Positions 16,605 through 25,671 of a DNA stretch of 64,000 nt are shown here, one piece after another. The stretch's first letter is position 1. Each line of letters starts with the position of its first letter. The DNA comes from JAFDZW01 sp964404255. GTDB lineage: Bacteria; Bacteroidota; Ignavibacteria; Palsa-1295. Position numbers and translations under genes: made by a program. The notes beneath the pieces are model-generated. The model made no database searches. It had not been told where the DNA came from and saw only the letters and a program-made list of their open reading frames with translations. The stretch is from the NCBI GenBank assembly GCA_964404255.1, contig CAYOJJ010000002.1, forward strand, positions 124,001 to 188,000, written 5' to 3'.

Positions 16605-17072
16605 ATGAAATATTACATTCTTCTTTGTTGCTTTGCTCTCGTACTTTCCTCCTGCGATAAAGAGCCGAAGCCGGGCTCCCGTGATACTATTGCCACCACT
16701 ACACCGGCCATATTTGCTACCCCAGGGGATGCCATGAATGCAATGACCAAAGCAATGAAAGATAAAGATTCTGTTGCATTAATGAATGTGCTTTCGGTTA
16801 AAACCAGAGATAAGATCGTTCAGGAAATGGGAAAGCTTGGTGGTTTCAAAACGGCGTTTGCCGCCATGGATATGGTAAAGATGGATATTACTTACTTAGG
16901 CGCCGATAGCTCGGGAAGCGATTTTACCAAAGTATTCGTCACGATCACTGCTTCTAAGGATACTTCGAAGGTAAAGATCGATTCAGCTTTTTTCCCGGCA
17001 GTTCGTGAAGATGGTGGTTGGAAATTGCTTAGCCTCAGTGGAAGACCGGTTTCTCAAGTGCAGATGAAGTAA
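16605..17072 (+). CDS. Lipoprotein with NTF2/DUF4878-like domain
   Basis: From the ATG at 16605 the product has 155 residues and starts MKYYILLCCFALVLSSCDKE, a clear lipoprotein signal with Cys17; the longer upstream frame lacks any signal and is not used. The mature part (TPGDAMNAMTKAMKDKD type helix, then MLSVKTRDKIVQEMGKLG, then strands FTKVFVTITASKDT and DGGWKLLSLSGRPV) resembles the small cone-shaped NTF2/DUF4878 domains of many Bacteroidota lipoproteins. It has no catalytic motif. The gene is enclosed by inverted copies of an intergenic repeat (16243-16381 and 17097-17277), which is unusual for a single cell-envelope gene. Confidence 0.75.
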   Translation: MKYYILLCCFALVLSSCDKEPKPGSRDTIATTTPAIFATPGDAMNAMTKAMKDKDSVALMNVLSVKTRDKIVQEMGKLGGFKTAFAAMDMVKMDITYLGADSSGSDFTKVFVTITASKDTSKVKIDSAFFPAVREDGGWKLLSLSGRPVSQVQMK

Positions 17073-17096
17073 TAGCTGGGGTTTGAGAAATGCGGA

Positions 17097-17277
17097 CCCA
17101 TGCTTAAGTCGGTTCGTTAGGACATTATAGGGATTCCTCACCCGCTTCGCGGAATGACAGGTCTATTAACCCTCTTGAACCCCGAACCCAATTCAAGGAG
17201 TGCCAGGCTCAATGAAGACCTTGAATAAAATTGTAGTTGCATTTCCCATACCCCACACCCCAAACCCCATACCCCTG
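17097..17277 (-). repeat. Intergenic repeat, copy 3, inverted
   Basis: Read on the minus strand, 17167-17100 matches 16308-16381 closely (GTCATTCCGCGAAGCGGGTG, then GAGGAATCCCTATAATGTCC and so on). The flanking G-rich tract is also present in inverted form at about 17245-17275. The gap 17073-17381 is otherwise empty. Confidence 0.85.
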
Positions 17278-17381
17278 CTTCTATATAGCACGATGAATCT
17301 CCGTACCTCCAATATCCTGAGACAGTAAAATCTTTACTAACCAACCAGTGTTAGGTTCGCTTTCGAAATTACCCGCACTGC

Positions 17382-18698
17382 ATGATCCCACGTTATACGC
17401 GCCCCGAAATGGGGAATATCTGGACTGATGAGAACCGCTTTAAGATCTGGCTCGAGATCGAACTCCTCGCCTGCGAACAGCAGGAAAAGCTTGGCATTCT
17501 TCCAGCCGGTGTGACGGCCGGTATTCGCTCTAAAGCAACCTTCAATACCGAACGCGTCCTGAAGATTGAAGAAGAGACCAAGCATGATGTTATCGCCTTC
17601 CTCACGAACGTTGCTGAATCGGTCGGGCCGGATTCTCGCTTTATCCATTTGGGGATGACTTCGAGCGATGTCGTCGATACGGCATTTTCCGTGCAGTGCA
17701 AGCAGGCCGGTGAATTACTGCTTAAAGGAATCGACCGCCTCATCGAAGCGCTCGCTACCCGTGCCCGTGAGCATAAACTGACGCCCTGTATCGGCCGCAC
17801 GCATGGCATTCATGCCGAGCCGACGACCTTTGGATTAAAACTTGCCGTTTTTTATGCTGAGCTTAAGCGCTGTCGCGAGCGCATGGCCCATGGAGTAAAG
17901 ACGATCTCGGCTGGGAAAATATCCGGCGCTGTCGGTACGTTCGAGCATCTCGATCCTTCGGTCGAAGCATTTGTCTGCGAAAAGCTTGGGCTTGAACCGG
18001 CGCCGATCTCGACGCAGATCATTCAGCGCGATCGTCATGCTGAGTTCTTCACGGCGATTGCACTCGTTGGCGCAACGCTCGAAAAGCTTGCTATAGAACT
18101 TCGCCATTTACAGCGTACGGAAGTTCGCGAGGCAGAAGAATTTTTCTCGAAAGGCCAGAAGGGTTCTTCTGCTATGCCGCATAAGCGCAACCCGATCACG
18201 ATGGAGCGCGTCACGGGGCTTGCCCGTTTATTGCGAGGTTATGCAGCGACGGCAATGGAGAATGTTGCACTCTGGCATGAACGCGATATCAGCCATTCTT
18301 CGACCGAGCGCGTCATGGGGCCCGATGCAACGATCACGCTCGATTATATGCTCTCGCTGATGTCGAAGACCATTGAGACCATGTACATCTATCCAGCAGC
18401 CATGAAACGCAACCTCGATCTCACACGCGGCCTGGTGTTCTCTCAGCCGGTCTTACTGTTACTCGCCAAGAGCGGCCTTACCCGCGAGGAAAGTTATTCC
18501 ATCGTGCAGGCAAATGCGATGAAAGTATGGGAGCTTGCTGCCGAAGGAAAAAATCCTGAGATCACCTTCCGCTCTTTGCTTGATGCTGACCCCATCATAA
18601 AAGAACGCATTCCGAAAGAAGCGCTCGATAAAGCCTTCGATCCGATGGCTGCTTTAAAGCACGTCGATACGATTTTTAAACGGGTTGGGTTGGAGTAA
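17382..18698 (+). CDS. purB: Adenylosuccinate lyase
   Basis: Cleaves SAICAR to AICAR and adenylosuccinate to AMP, in both cases releasing fumarate. The 438-residue protein shows the fumarase/aspartase superfamily regions: HLGMTSSDVVDTA (residues 89-101), the catalytic-histidine segment GRTHGIHAEPTTFG with His141, and the signature loop GSSAMPHKRNP (261-271) with the catalytic serine. The active-site WHERDISHSSTERV segment lies near residue 290. The length is normal. The start MIPRYTRPEMGNIW is the standard N-terminus. It converges with the FtsE-like gene, whose stop lies seven bases beyond. Confidence 0.98.
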   Translation: MIPRYTRPEMGNIWTDENRFKIWLEIELLACEQQEKLGILPAGVTAGIRSKATFNTERVLKIEEETKHDVIAFLTNVAESVGPDSRFIHLGMTSSDVVDTAFSVQCKQAGELLLKGIDRLIEALATRAREHKLTPCIGRTHGIHAEPTTFGLKLAVFYAELKRCRERMAHGVKTISAGKISGAVGTFEHLDPSVEAFVCEKLGLEPAPISTQIIQRDRHAEFFTAIALVGATLEKLAIELRHLQRTEVREAEEFFSKGQKGSSAMPHKRNPITMERVTGLARLLRGYAATAMENVALWHERDISHSSTERVMGPDATITLDYMLSLMSKTIETMYIYPAAMKRNLDLTRGLVFSQPVLLLLAKSGLTREESYSIVQANAMKVWELAAEGKNPEITFRSLLDADPIIKERIPKEALDKAFDPMAALKHVDTIFKRVGLE

Positions 18699-18704
18699 GA
18701 AAAA

Positions 18705-19376
18705 TTACGGACGGATGTGGATCTTCCCGTCGATAATATTCATGTAGGTCGTGTAAGAAGAAAGCCCGGGGAGCGGGATAGCGGCATTCGTGGCAATAAA
18801 AATGGTCATGCCGCGAAGATGCTGGGAAGCAAGCAGTGAAATAATTTCTTCGGCGGAATCGGCGTCAAGCTGGGAAGTGGGGTTATCGGCGAGTAGTACC
18901 AGTGGCTCGGTCACCAACGCGCGGGCAATAGCCGTACGCTGACGCTCTCCAAGCGAAAGCGTGCGCGGGAAATGCTCGGCAAGGTGAGCAACTCCGAATC
19001 GTTCGAGCACTTCCTGTACCTGGCGCACGGCTTTATCGCGTTTTATCTTACCCTGTACTTCCAGCGCGAACGCTACATTTTCAAAGACCGTCTTTTCCTC
19101 AAGTAATTGCAGGTCGCCGAATACACAACCGATCGTACGTCGGTATTCGGAAATATCGCCACGCTTAATACGCGAGAGTTCATAATTGCCGACACTGATC
19201 GTACCGCTATCCGGATGCTCTTCGGCAGTAAGTAATTTCAGGATAGAAGATTTGCCCGAGCCGGTCGGCGCCGATAGCACCGCTATTTCACCCTTTTCAA
19301 CCCGAAAGGATAAATTATTGAGCGTTGGAGCTGAAGCCCCTTTATAGGAAAAGGTAACGTTACGAAATTCGATCAC
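18705..19376 (-). CDS. FtsE-like ABC ATPase with degenerate catalytic motifs
   Basis: The 223-residue protein is closest in layout to FtsE, the ATPase partner of FtsX in division-site peptidoglycan hydrolysis (VFEN and LLEEKTVFENVAFAL match the FtsE region RLLPDRTVYENVA). Walker A APTGSGKS (36-43) is intact. Four other positions are not: the Q-loop glutamine is Gly87 (CVFGDLQ), the signature reads LSLGERQ (140-146), the catalytic glutamate after Walker B Asp164 is Asn165 (LLADNPTSQLD), and the switch histidine is Asn197 (ATNAA). The protein may bind ATP but should hydrolyse it poorly. No ftsX is in the window. It directly abuts yraN upstream with no gap. Confidence 0.85.
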   Translation of the reverse strand: MIEFRNVTFSYKGASAPTLNNLSFRVEKGEIAVLSAPTGSGKSSILKLLTAEEHPDSGTISVGNYELSRIKRGDISEYRRTIGCVFGDLQLLEEKTVFENVAFALEVQGKIKRDKAVRQVQEVLERFGVAHLAEHFPRTLSLGERQRTAIARALVTEPLVLLADNPTSQLDADSAEEIISLLASQHLRGMTIFIATNAAIPLPGLSSYTTYMNIIDGKIHIRP

Positions 19377-19754
19377 TTAGTAGAAGGCGGTTTTGATGTG
19401 GCGGATCTCGGTCTTCGAGCCGATCAGATCGACAGCCACGACATCGAAGCGGCAGGCCTGATCACGAAGTTTATTGATATGGTAATAGCCTTCGGCCACG
19501 CGCTTGAGTTGTTTCTGCTTGCGCGGATCGACAAAATCTTCCGGCTTGCCGAAGGTGAAATTCTTACGGGCTTTTACTTCCACGAATACCAACTGATCGT
19601 TATCCATAGCAATAATATCTATCTCGCCGACCTTGCCATAATGGAAATTCCGCTTGATAATTTTATAGCCAAGAGCTATCAGGAAGCGGCAGGCTTCTTC
19701 CTCTCCAAGAGTGCCGTTCTTATTACTCGCTGTTGCCGTGGCTTCGCTTTGCAT
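19377..19754 (-). CDS. yraN: YraN/UPF0102 family putative nuclease
   Basis: The 125-residue protein has the small PD-(D/E)xK-like core of the YraN family: GTLGEEEACRFLIALGYKII, then GEIDIIAMDNDQLVFVEVKA with Asp46 and Glu59-x-Lys61 as the presumed metal site, then DPRKQKQLKRVAEGYY. Its biological role is not firmly known; a DNA-repair or Holliday-junction-related nuclease activity has been proposed for the fold. It sits in a tight minus-strand unit: the FnIII lipoprotein ends two bases upstream and the FtsE-like gene starts immediately downstream. Confidence 0.93.
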   Translation of the reverse strand: MQSEATATASNKNGTLGEEEACRFLIALGYKIIKRNFHYGKVGEIDIIAMDNDQLVFVEVKARKNFTFGKPEDFVDPRKQKQLKRVAEGYYHINKLRDQACRFDVVAVDLIGSKTEIRHIKTAFY

Positions 19755-19756
19755 TA

Positions 19757-21001
19757 TTAGAAGAAAGGAAGCTTTGTAATAGGCGAATATGGCTGAAAGC
19801 TTGCCGTAAGGGTGACCGTATTATCGGGTTTGATAAACGTATTGCTCTGCTGCAGACTGATAAGAATACGGGCTCGCGAACCATTAGGAAATAATGCATA
19901 CACGACTGCTCCCGAAGTCGGTGTAGAAGGGAGCGTCAGCGTAGTCAGTGAGAATTCTGCATCCGTAAAAGGACGGGCAAAAAAATTGGTAATATCGAGA
20001 TCGGAAGCAGAATCGATCTGATCGACAAGCTTGGTACCGTTATTAGCATTGAGTGTCAGTGCCGAACCATCGAAATGGAAGCTGAGGTAATTTTCCGCTT
20101 GATTCGGATCCACGGCCTGCATGTTATAGATCGTCCCAGCCTGGCCGAGGAAAATACCAGTATCGAGCTTAAAGGTATTAAGTGATCCGACAGGCAGCCG
20201 TTCGGCGCCGCTCCAACTGATTCCGATGGAATCATCGCTTTCCACGCTATCCTTACGAATAGCTTTGATCCAGAATTTATACGGCTTTTCTAAGGGGATG
20301 GTCGTACCGACCGGTATCTGTATCGTTGCTCTCATCAAGGGGACCGCAACGCTATCGACCTTCTGGTATCGTCCATCGGGCAAATTGATAACATGCGTAC
20401 TCGATGAAGTGGTATCGCGGTAACGGATAATATAGCCTGCCATGCCGATCTGCGATTCGGAAGGGCTTGGCTTCCAAAAAAGATTTACGGTTGTTGCCGC
20501 TCCGCCGCTTGAAGCATAGATCTCGGTCGGAGCAGCTACCGGACGGGGATCCTGATTGAAAGAGACATATTGTGGATATGTAGATAATGCTTTTACGTCG
20601 GGTGTTGCCTGGTCCGGGTATCGCTCTGCAAACACCTGAGCGGTATAGCGGCCGATAGGAACATTATGAAAGATGCAGGAGGTATCTCCCTTGCCGGTAC
20701 TGGTCGAATCGATTTGAAGAATGGTAGAATCCGAAGCAGAAGGATCGGTCACTCCGTAGGCCGGAGCAGAAGTAAAGAGCCGGATAAAATAGCCTTTGAA
20801 GTTAAGCTGAGTATCGGTTAGCGAACGAGTCCAACGGACCTGCAGATCGTTAGTATTTGTAAGAGATTTATAATAAACGATAGAAGGAGGTTGGACAAGC
20901 CGCGGTTTTACGTCGGGCTCATTGACGTCATCGCTAAGACATCCGCCGAATATCATCGCGGTTATAAGCGCTACCGGCAGCCAGGCCAAAAAGGATTTCA
21001 T
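19757..21001 (-). CDS. Lipoprotein with fibronectin type III domain
   Basis: The 414-residue product starts with a lipoprotein signal (MKSFLAWLPVALITAMIFGG before Cys21). Residues about 38-140 form one FnIII-like unit (PPSIVYYKSLTNTNDLQVRW, later IGRYTAQVFAERYPDQ). A second is at about 155-265 (APTEIYASSGGAATTVNLFW, GMAYIIRYRD-like strand). The C-terminal 150 residues form a beta-rich domain with no family I recognise. It is probably an outer-membrane-anchored surface or periplasmic protein. It is the first gene of a unit with yraN and the FtsE-like gene, although the link may be only positional. It diverges from the repeat protein at 21251. Confidence 0.8.
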   Translation of the reverse strand: MKSFLAWLPVALITAMIFGGCLSDDVNEPDVKPRLVQPPSIVYYKSLTNTNDLQVRWTRSLTDTQLNFKGYFIRLFTSAPAYGVTDPSASDSTILQIDSTSTGKGDTSCIFHNVPIGRYTAQVFAERYPDQATPDVKALSTYPQYVSFNQDPRPVAAPTEIYASSGGAATTVNLFWKPSPSESQIGMAGYIIRYRDTTSSSTHVINLPDGRYQKVDSVAVPLMRATIQIPVGTTIPLEKPYKFWIKAIRKDSVESDDSIGISWSGAERLPVGSLNTFKLDTGIFLGQAGTIYNMQAVDPNQAENYLSFHFDGSALTLNANNGTKLVDQIDSASDLDITNFFARPFTDAEFSLTTLTLPSTPTSGAVVYALFPNGSRARILISLQQSNTFIKPDNTVTLTASFQPYSPITKLPFF

Positions 21002-21076
21002 TACGTTCTACAATGCGAAAAGCCCCCACACTGTTCCGCAAGAGTTTTGGGCTGGTTTAAAAAATATCGGAGGCTA

Positions 21077-21107
21077 TTGCAAAATGTATTATAATATATT
21101 ATATTTG
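21077..21107 (+). promoter_or_regulatory. Bacteroidota-type promoter (TTG-N20-TATATTTG)
   Basis: TTG at 21077-21079 is followed after 20 bases by TATATTTG at 21100-21107, a full -33/-7 match. It points at the YadA-head-like gene and predicts a leader of about 135 bases. Confidence 0.65.
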
Positions 21108-21250
21108 CATATTGACTATTTATCTTCTTCGAATAAGCCTTAATCTCCCCAACTTATCCGACCTGATAAGCAGCCTTTAATTCAACAGCAGCCTTGAAAA
21201 ATATCCTCAAGACTGTCACATTAAAAAACTTATTCCGAAAGGATACTATT

Positions 21251-23896
21251 ATGTACACTAAGATGCTTAGTGCGCTCCTGCTTTTGGGCGCCTTATTCTT
21301 TGTTTATCCATTGTATGCACAATCATCGATACCTCGGATATTAACATATCAGGGGCAGATTATCGATAAATCGGGTCACAGTATTACCGATGGAAAGCAT
21401 ACACTAACGATCACTCTTTATGGCGATGTTGCTGGAGCGAGAAAGTTATGGAGTACCTCGGAAACAGCAACTATTACCGGTGGTTTATTCACCGTTCTGC
21501 TTGGTTCTGATAACAATCCACTTCCCAGTGCAGCAGAATTTAATACCACAGTATATATAGGGACTTCTATTGATGGAACGGCCGAAATGCGTCCCTTAAC
21601 TCTCCTTACGGCGAGCCCTTATGCGCTGGCTATTCCTGATAAATCAGTTACAAAAGAAAAACTTGCAGCCGATTATATAGGAGGAATTGCCGTAAATGGG
21701 AAACGACTACCCGCAAAAGGCGACTATATAAATCTGAAAGATGGTACTGGTATTAATCTTCTCTATGACGATGAGACCAATAGTATCTCACTGAATACTT
21801 CTTTCGGGATTGTAGATGGAAAGCCGCAGTGGGTTGGGAATAATCCCTGCTCAAACAATAGTGATGGGGGAGTAGCTACTAATACAATCGGAGGAGGGTG
21901 TTCTAATGGAATGCCTAATACTGCGTCATATGCCTCAATAATTGGTGGTTTTAGAAACCATGTAAAAGCAGACTATAGTGTGGTCGCAGGAGGAGATACT
22001 AATGTAACACTAGGAGCATATTCTAATATCGGCGGTGGCCACTTTAATAATATATCTGCAGATTATAGTGTAATAGCCGGAGGAGAGATTAATATTGCGA
22101 GTGGTGCAGGATCGTCAATTTTAGGCGGTTCAAATAATACGGCTTCGGGTTCTTCTTCAACGTTAGGAGGTGGTGTTTTTAATTTGGCTTCAGGATCATT
22201 TAGTACTATTGGTGGAGGAGTAGGTAATATTGCTTCAGGAGGCTTTTCCTTTGTGGGCGGCGGGGGCTACACTGACCAATTACAAAGCATTCCCTTTGGG
22301 AATTACGCTACAGGTATTTATTCCGCTATAATGGGGGGCTTGGCTAACTTAGCCCAAGGTGATACGTCGGTATTGGTTGGTGGTAGTAGGAATCAAGCTA
22401 TTGGAAAAAATTCTACAGTAGGTGGCGGTCGATCGAATATCGCTACAAACGATTTTTCATCATTGCTTGGTGGTAATAATAATACTACGTCTGGTGATAC
22501 TTCTGTGGTATCCGGTGGAAGTTTTAATATGGCTTCCGGGGTTAATTCTACTATAGCCGGTGGTTGGCGCAATACTGCCTCGGGCGACTCTTCGTTTGTT
22601 GGTGGGGGTGGTGTAAATACTGCCAGCGGACAAAATTCTGTTGTTGCCGGTGGTGCTCAGAATACTGCTTCAGGCCTTTTATCTGTCATTTCAGGTGGAG
22701 GTGATATTACGAATGCAGGAGGAAATATTGCTTCAGCTCAATTAGCGACAGTAGCTGGTGGTACGAATAATAAAGCGACAGCTCTTGAAACGACGGTTTC
22801 TGGGGGAGCCACTAATAATGCTACAAATCAATTTAGTGTTGTGTCCGGGGGAACATTTAATACCGCATCAGGTGAGTCCAGTGTTGCTGCCGGTGGCCGT
22901 GAAAATACATCTTCTGCTCTCGGTTCTGTTGTTTCCGGCGGGAAAAATAATACATCCAGCAAAAATGGTGCTTTTATTGGTGGAGGAATCAATACCGCTG
23001 AATTACCTTCGCCAAATAATAAAGCCGATGGTATAAATGCTGTGGTTACCGGAGGTATGCTTAATGAAGTGGATGCCGATGAAGGAAGCATTGGCGGCGG
23101 AACGCTTAATAATATAAATGCTTTGGCCAATGATGCGGCAATTTCAGGTGGAAAAAGAAACACTATCAAACCGGGTGGTTTCGCGGCAGCTATACCGGGT
23201 GGAGATAGTCTTTTTGCACAGAGCTATGCACAAATCGTTATGGGGCATAACAATAAAGCGCAGGGTACGAGTACCAAAACTGCAATTAATGGAAATGATC
23301 GTTTACTTATTATTGGAAACGGAGTACCGCCATTTAATGTAACACCTGGCACACCTTCAAATGCCTTTGAAGTATCGAATAACGGTCACTCAATTGTCTA
23401 TCATCAGAATGGCAGCGGCTTGACCATATTTTCCCCTTGTACTGCTCCTCCCCCGACCGGGACGCCTGCTATTATTGGTGCAACCTATACCGATAATATT
23501 TGCTATGCCTGGGGAGATATAGTGCCTACCATTCCACCCCTGCCTATTTGCTCGCCATTCTACCCATTCAATCTTAACCCGGCTTCTGATTTTGGAGTAA
23601 AACAAGTCGTGCAAACCGGAGTTGGAACCTACACTATTACTTTGAATGATATCGATCCCGATGGCGTGACAGCTAAACCGCTTAATAGTGGAGCAGTGAC
23701 GGCTACATTAGTCAATGGAAAATGTGGTGAAACAATAACCGTAAGTCCGATCAGTGGCGGAGTTTTCACGGTAACAATCACCGTTTTACGATTAACAAGA
23801 TTCGCAGGAGGGCCGGATTCCGGGCAGTTGGATGGATTATTTACTTGTGATCCTGTGGATGAAGAATTTGCTTTCCATGTATTTGGAAGACCGTAA
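21251..23896 (+). CDS. Secreted YadA-head-like repeat protein
   Basis: I start at the ATG at 21251, which follows an AAAGGA Shine-Dalgarno and gives a signal peptide (MYTKMLSALLLLGALFFVYP, cleaved after YAQ). The mature protein begins with a domain often seen in these proteins (IPRILTYQGQIIDKSGHSIT onward, to about residue 125). From about residue 208 to 640 it is built of 15-residue repeats of the form xS.I.GG..N.ASG, typical of left-handed beta-roll heads of trimeric adhesins. The C-terminal 200 residues are a separate beta-rich region. There is no YadA membrane anchor and no recognisable type IX sorting domain, so the export route and attachment are unknown. Length 881 residues. Confidence 0.85.
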   Translation: MYTKMLSALLLLGALFFVYPLYAQSSIPRILTYQGQIIDKSGHSITDGKHTLTITLYGDVAGARKLWSTSETATITGGLFTVLLGSDNNPLPSAAEFNTTVYIGTSIDGTAEMRPLTLLTASPYALAIPDKSVTKEKLAADYIGGIAVNGKRLPAKGDYINLKDGTGINLLYDDETNSISLNTSFGIVDGKPQWVGNNPCSNNSDGGVATNTIGGGCSNGMPNTASYASIIGGFRNHVKADYSVVAGGDTNVTLGAYSNIGGGHFNNISADYSVIAGGEINIASGAGSSILGGSNNTASGSSSTLGGGVFNLASGSFSTIGGGVGNIASGGFSFVGGGGYTDQLQSIPFGNYATGIYSAIMGGLANLAQGDTSVLVGGSRNQAIGKNSTVGGGRSNIATNDFSSLLGGNNNTTSGDTSVVSGGSFNMASGVNSTIAGGWRNTASGDSSFVGGGGVNTASGQNSVVAGGAQNTASGLLSVISGGGDITNAGGNIASAQLATVAGGTNNKATALETTVSGGATNNATNQFSVVSGGTFNTASGESSVAAGGRENTSSALGSVVSGGKNNTSSKNGAFIGGGINTAELPSPNNKADGINAVVTGGMLNEVDADEGSIGGGTLNNINALANDAAISGGKRNTIKPGGFAAAIPGGDSLFAQSYAQIVMGHNNKAQGTSTKTAINGNDRLLIIGNGVPPFNVTPGTPSNAFEVSNNGHSIVYHQNGSGLTIFSPCTAPPPTGTPAIIGATYTDNICYAWGDIVPTIPPLPICSPFYPFNLNPASDFGVKQVVQTGVGTYTITLNDIDPDGVTAKPLNSGAVTATLVNGKCGETITVSPISGGVFTVTITVLRLTRFAGGPDSGQLDGLFTCDPVDEEFAFHVFGRP

Positions 23897-23927
23897 TATT
23901 AATTAATAATTTGAGAGAGTTCAAAAA

Positions 23928-23955
23928 AAAAGCGCGGGCAATTGCCCGCGCTTTT
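23928..23955. terminator. Bidirectional terminator between converging genes
   Basis: The perfect palindrome AAAAGCGCGGGCA/ATTGCCCGCGCTTTT (centre AATT), flanked by A and T runs, lies between genes converging at 23896 and 23971. It can serve both. Confidence 0.9.
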
Positions 23956-23970
23956 GCATAATTAATAAAT

Positions 23971-24942
23971 TTAATTAATAGTTATCCCTTTAACGGGGAC
24001 TTTTACTGCGGTTCCATTCGCATTATAAGTGCGTTGGAAACCGACCGGGCGAGTTACATATCCCCAGCTAGCCGTTGGCTGATAATAAACATTTACGATA
24101 ACATAACGGTAGCTCGGGGTACCGCCAGTATCACCGAAAATATGCTGATCCGGAACACCGGTTTGGGTAATAGGAGTGAATTCAATACGAGCGTAGTGAC
24201 TATCACCCTTTTTCATCACAGAAAGCATCGCTGATTTTGATTTTGTAGTATCCGGGATGTCATATGAATTTGCACCACTACCAAAGGAATTATTTATACT
24301 TGTGGTATAAAAATCATTAGCAGCTCCTCCTTCAACATAGAATGCATTATCCGCAAAAGCTGTCTGATGAATGCCAGATCCATTAAGGAATACATCCGGT
24401 GATACGAGGCTCATATTTGAACCTTTAACAGTACCGTCAGTTGCGAGAATAAGATCGGTATTCAAGTTTTGGTTTGCATCAGAAATAGAAACCGTACGAG
24501 TATTTGCGCCATCTAAAATTAGACCACTGTTATGGCCTTGAGTATTATCGTTAGTTTCATAGATTGTAAAGGGCCCAGTTTTGATAGCTGTTGCCCAAGT
24601 TAAAGTGTTTGCAGCGGTGCTTGCAGTGCTCACAGCCTCATAATAGATTGTATCAGCGCCGGTATCGTTGGCATCACGTTTCCAATGTACACGCAAGCTT
24701 GAAGCATCGGCAGCGGTAATACCATCGATATGGGTGCTATAAGAGCCACTCGATACGCTTACTGCATAAAGCTGATTGGTATTAAGGCCGGTAATGCTGG
24801 CCGTTACATCGCCTGAATTGCTGATGACTTTCGAACGGGTATCGGTCGTAGGGTTAGTATCCTCGGTTGTACAACCAATAAGCGTTGCGCTGGCGAGTAC
24901 TGCCACCGAAGCCAAGGCAACGAGTGAAGTGCGAACTTTCAT
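23971..24942 (-). CDS. Lipoprotein with FnIII-like domain
   Basis: The 323-residue protein starts with a lipoprotein signal ending TLIGC (Cys24). A Thr/Asp-rich linker follows. The next segment, VTASITGLNTNQLYAVSVSS to LRVHWKRDANDTGADTIYYE, has the strand pattern of a fibronectin type III domain. The C-terminal part (residues about 150-323) is Asn/Ser/Thr-rich and beta-stranded, ending TYNANGTAVKVPVKGITIN. I do not recognise that domain. The protein is probably exposed at the outer membrane. It is a single gene, converging with the repeat protein and sharing its terminator. Confidence 0.75.
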   Translation of the reverse strand: MKVRTSLVALASVAVLASATLIGCTTEDTNPTTDTRSKVISNSGDVTASITGLNTNQLYAVSVSSGSYSTHIDGITAADASSLRVHWKRDANDTGADTIYYEAVSTASTAANTLTWATAIKTGPFTIYETNDNTQGHNSGLILDGANTRTVSISDANQNLNTDLILATDGTVKGSNMSLVSPDVFLNGSGIHQTAFADNAFYVEGGAANDFYTTSINNSFGSGANSYDIPDTTKSKSAMLSVMKKGDSHYARIEFTPITQTGVPDQHIFGDTGGTPSYRYVIVNVYYQPTASWGYVTRPVGFQRTYNANGTAVKVPVKGITIN

Positions 24943-25194
24943 ATACGTCTTTATGAGTTGGTGAAAATTGTGGTTACAAGAGCGGAATGCCCGCCCTTTC
25001 AGGTGGTATCCTTTTGTACTATACCGTTTTTTTTAAATGAACGGATTTCTGGGACTGTAACGGCGGCAACAGAATTGGTAGTTCCGATTGATTTTCCCGA
25101 AGTACGATGATGCCGCAAATAGCGACAAAGGTCAAAAATATTCCCCGAATCTTAAGGGACATGGGGGCGTATCCGGGTGTTGTAAATTTTCTCT

Positions 25195-25671
25195 ATGGCA
25201 GGAAGTGTATCTATCTCATCAAAACCGAACGCCAGCGGCCTGAAGGTTGCCATCGTTTCGAGCCGTTTTAATTTTGAAGTGACGAACGGCTTGGTACAGG
25301 GAGCCTTTGCAGCCTTGCGCGAATGCGGGGCCGATCCGGAATCGATCGTTCATCTTGAAGTACCCGGCGCTTTCGAACTTCCGCTTGCGCTCAAAGTGCT
25401 TGCTTCGAGCGGATCGTACGATGCCCTGATCGCCCTCGGCGCCGTAATCCAAGGAGAGACCGCTCACTTCGAGCATATTTCCGATGGAGCAATGCGCGGC
25501 ATCAGTGAAGTGATGCTCGCTTATTCTATCCCGATCGGCTGTGGAGTGCTGACTACCTACAACGAAGAACAAGCACGGGCCCGAAGCGGTGATAATGAAC
25601 AAAATAAAGGCCGTGAGGCGGCTCTCGCTGCAATAGAGATGGCACAATTTCAAAAAGTATGGTCAAAATAA
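25195..25671 (+). CDS. ribH: 6,7-dimethyl-8-ribityllumazine synthase
   Basis: Catalyses the penultimate step of riboflavin synthesis. The 158-residue protein has the conserved substrate-site segments VAIVSSRFNFEVTNGLVQGA, VPGAFELPLALK, GAVIQGETAHFEHIS (the usual form is GAVIRGETPHF.Y) and GCGVLTTYNEEQARARSG. The active-site histidine lies in TAHFEHIS. Other riboflavin genes are not in the window, and no FMN riboswitch is visible upstream. It is the first gene of a plus-strand run and its last 13 bases overlap the PorZ-like gene, an unusual coupling of a vitamin gene to a secretion-related gene. Confidence 0.95.
   Translation: MAGSVSISSKPNASGLKVAIVSSRFNFEVTNGLVQGAFAALRECGADPESIVHLEVPGAFELPLALKVLASSGSYDALIALGAVIQGETAHFEHISDGAMRGISEVMLAYSIPIGCGVLTTYNEEQARARSGDNEQNKGREAALAAIEMAQFQKVWSK

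Noticed and set aside
21870..23210. CRISPR-like array (regular repeats of about 45 bp)
   Set aside because: The repeats are protein-level YadA-head units inside a continuous reading frame. There are no identical DNA repeats with unique spacers and no cas genes.
24943..25194. FMN riboswitch upstream of ribH
   Set aside because: The conserved GGG.AGGGTGAAATTCCC core and the paired elements are not present.
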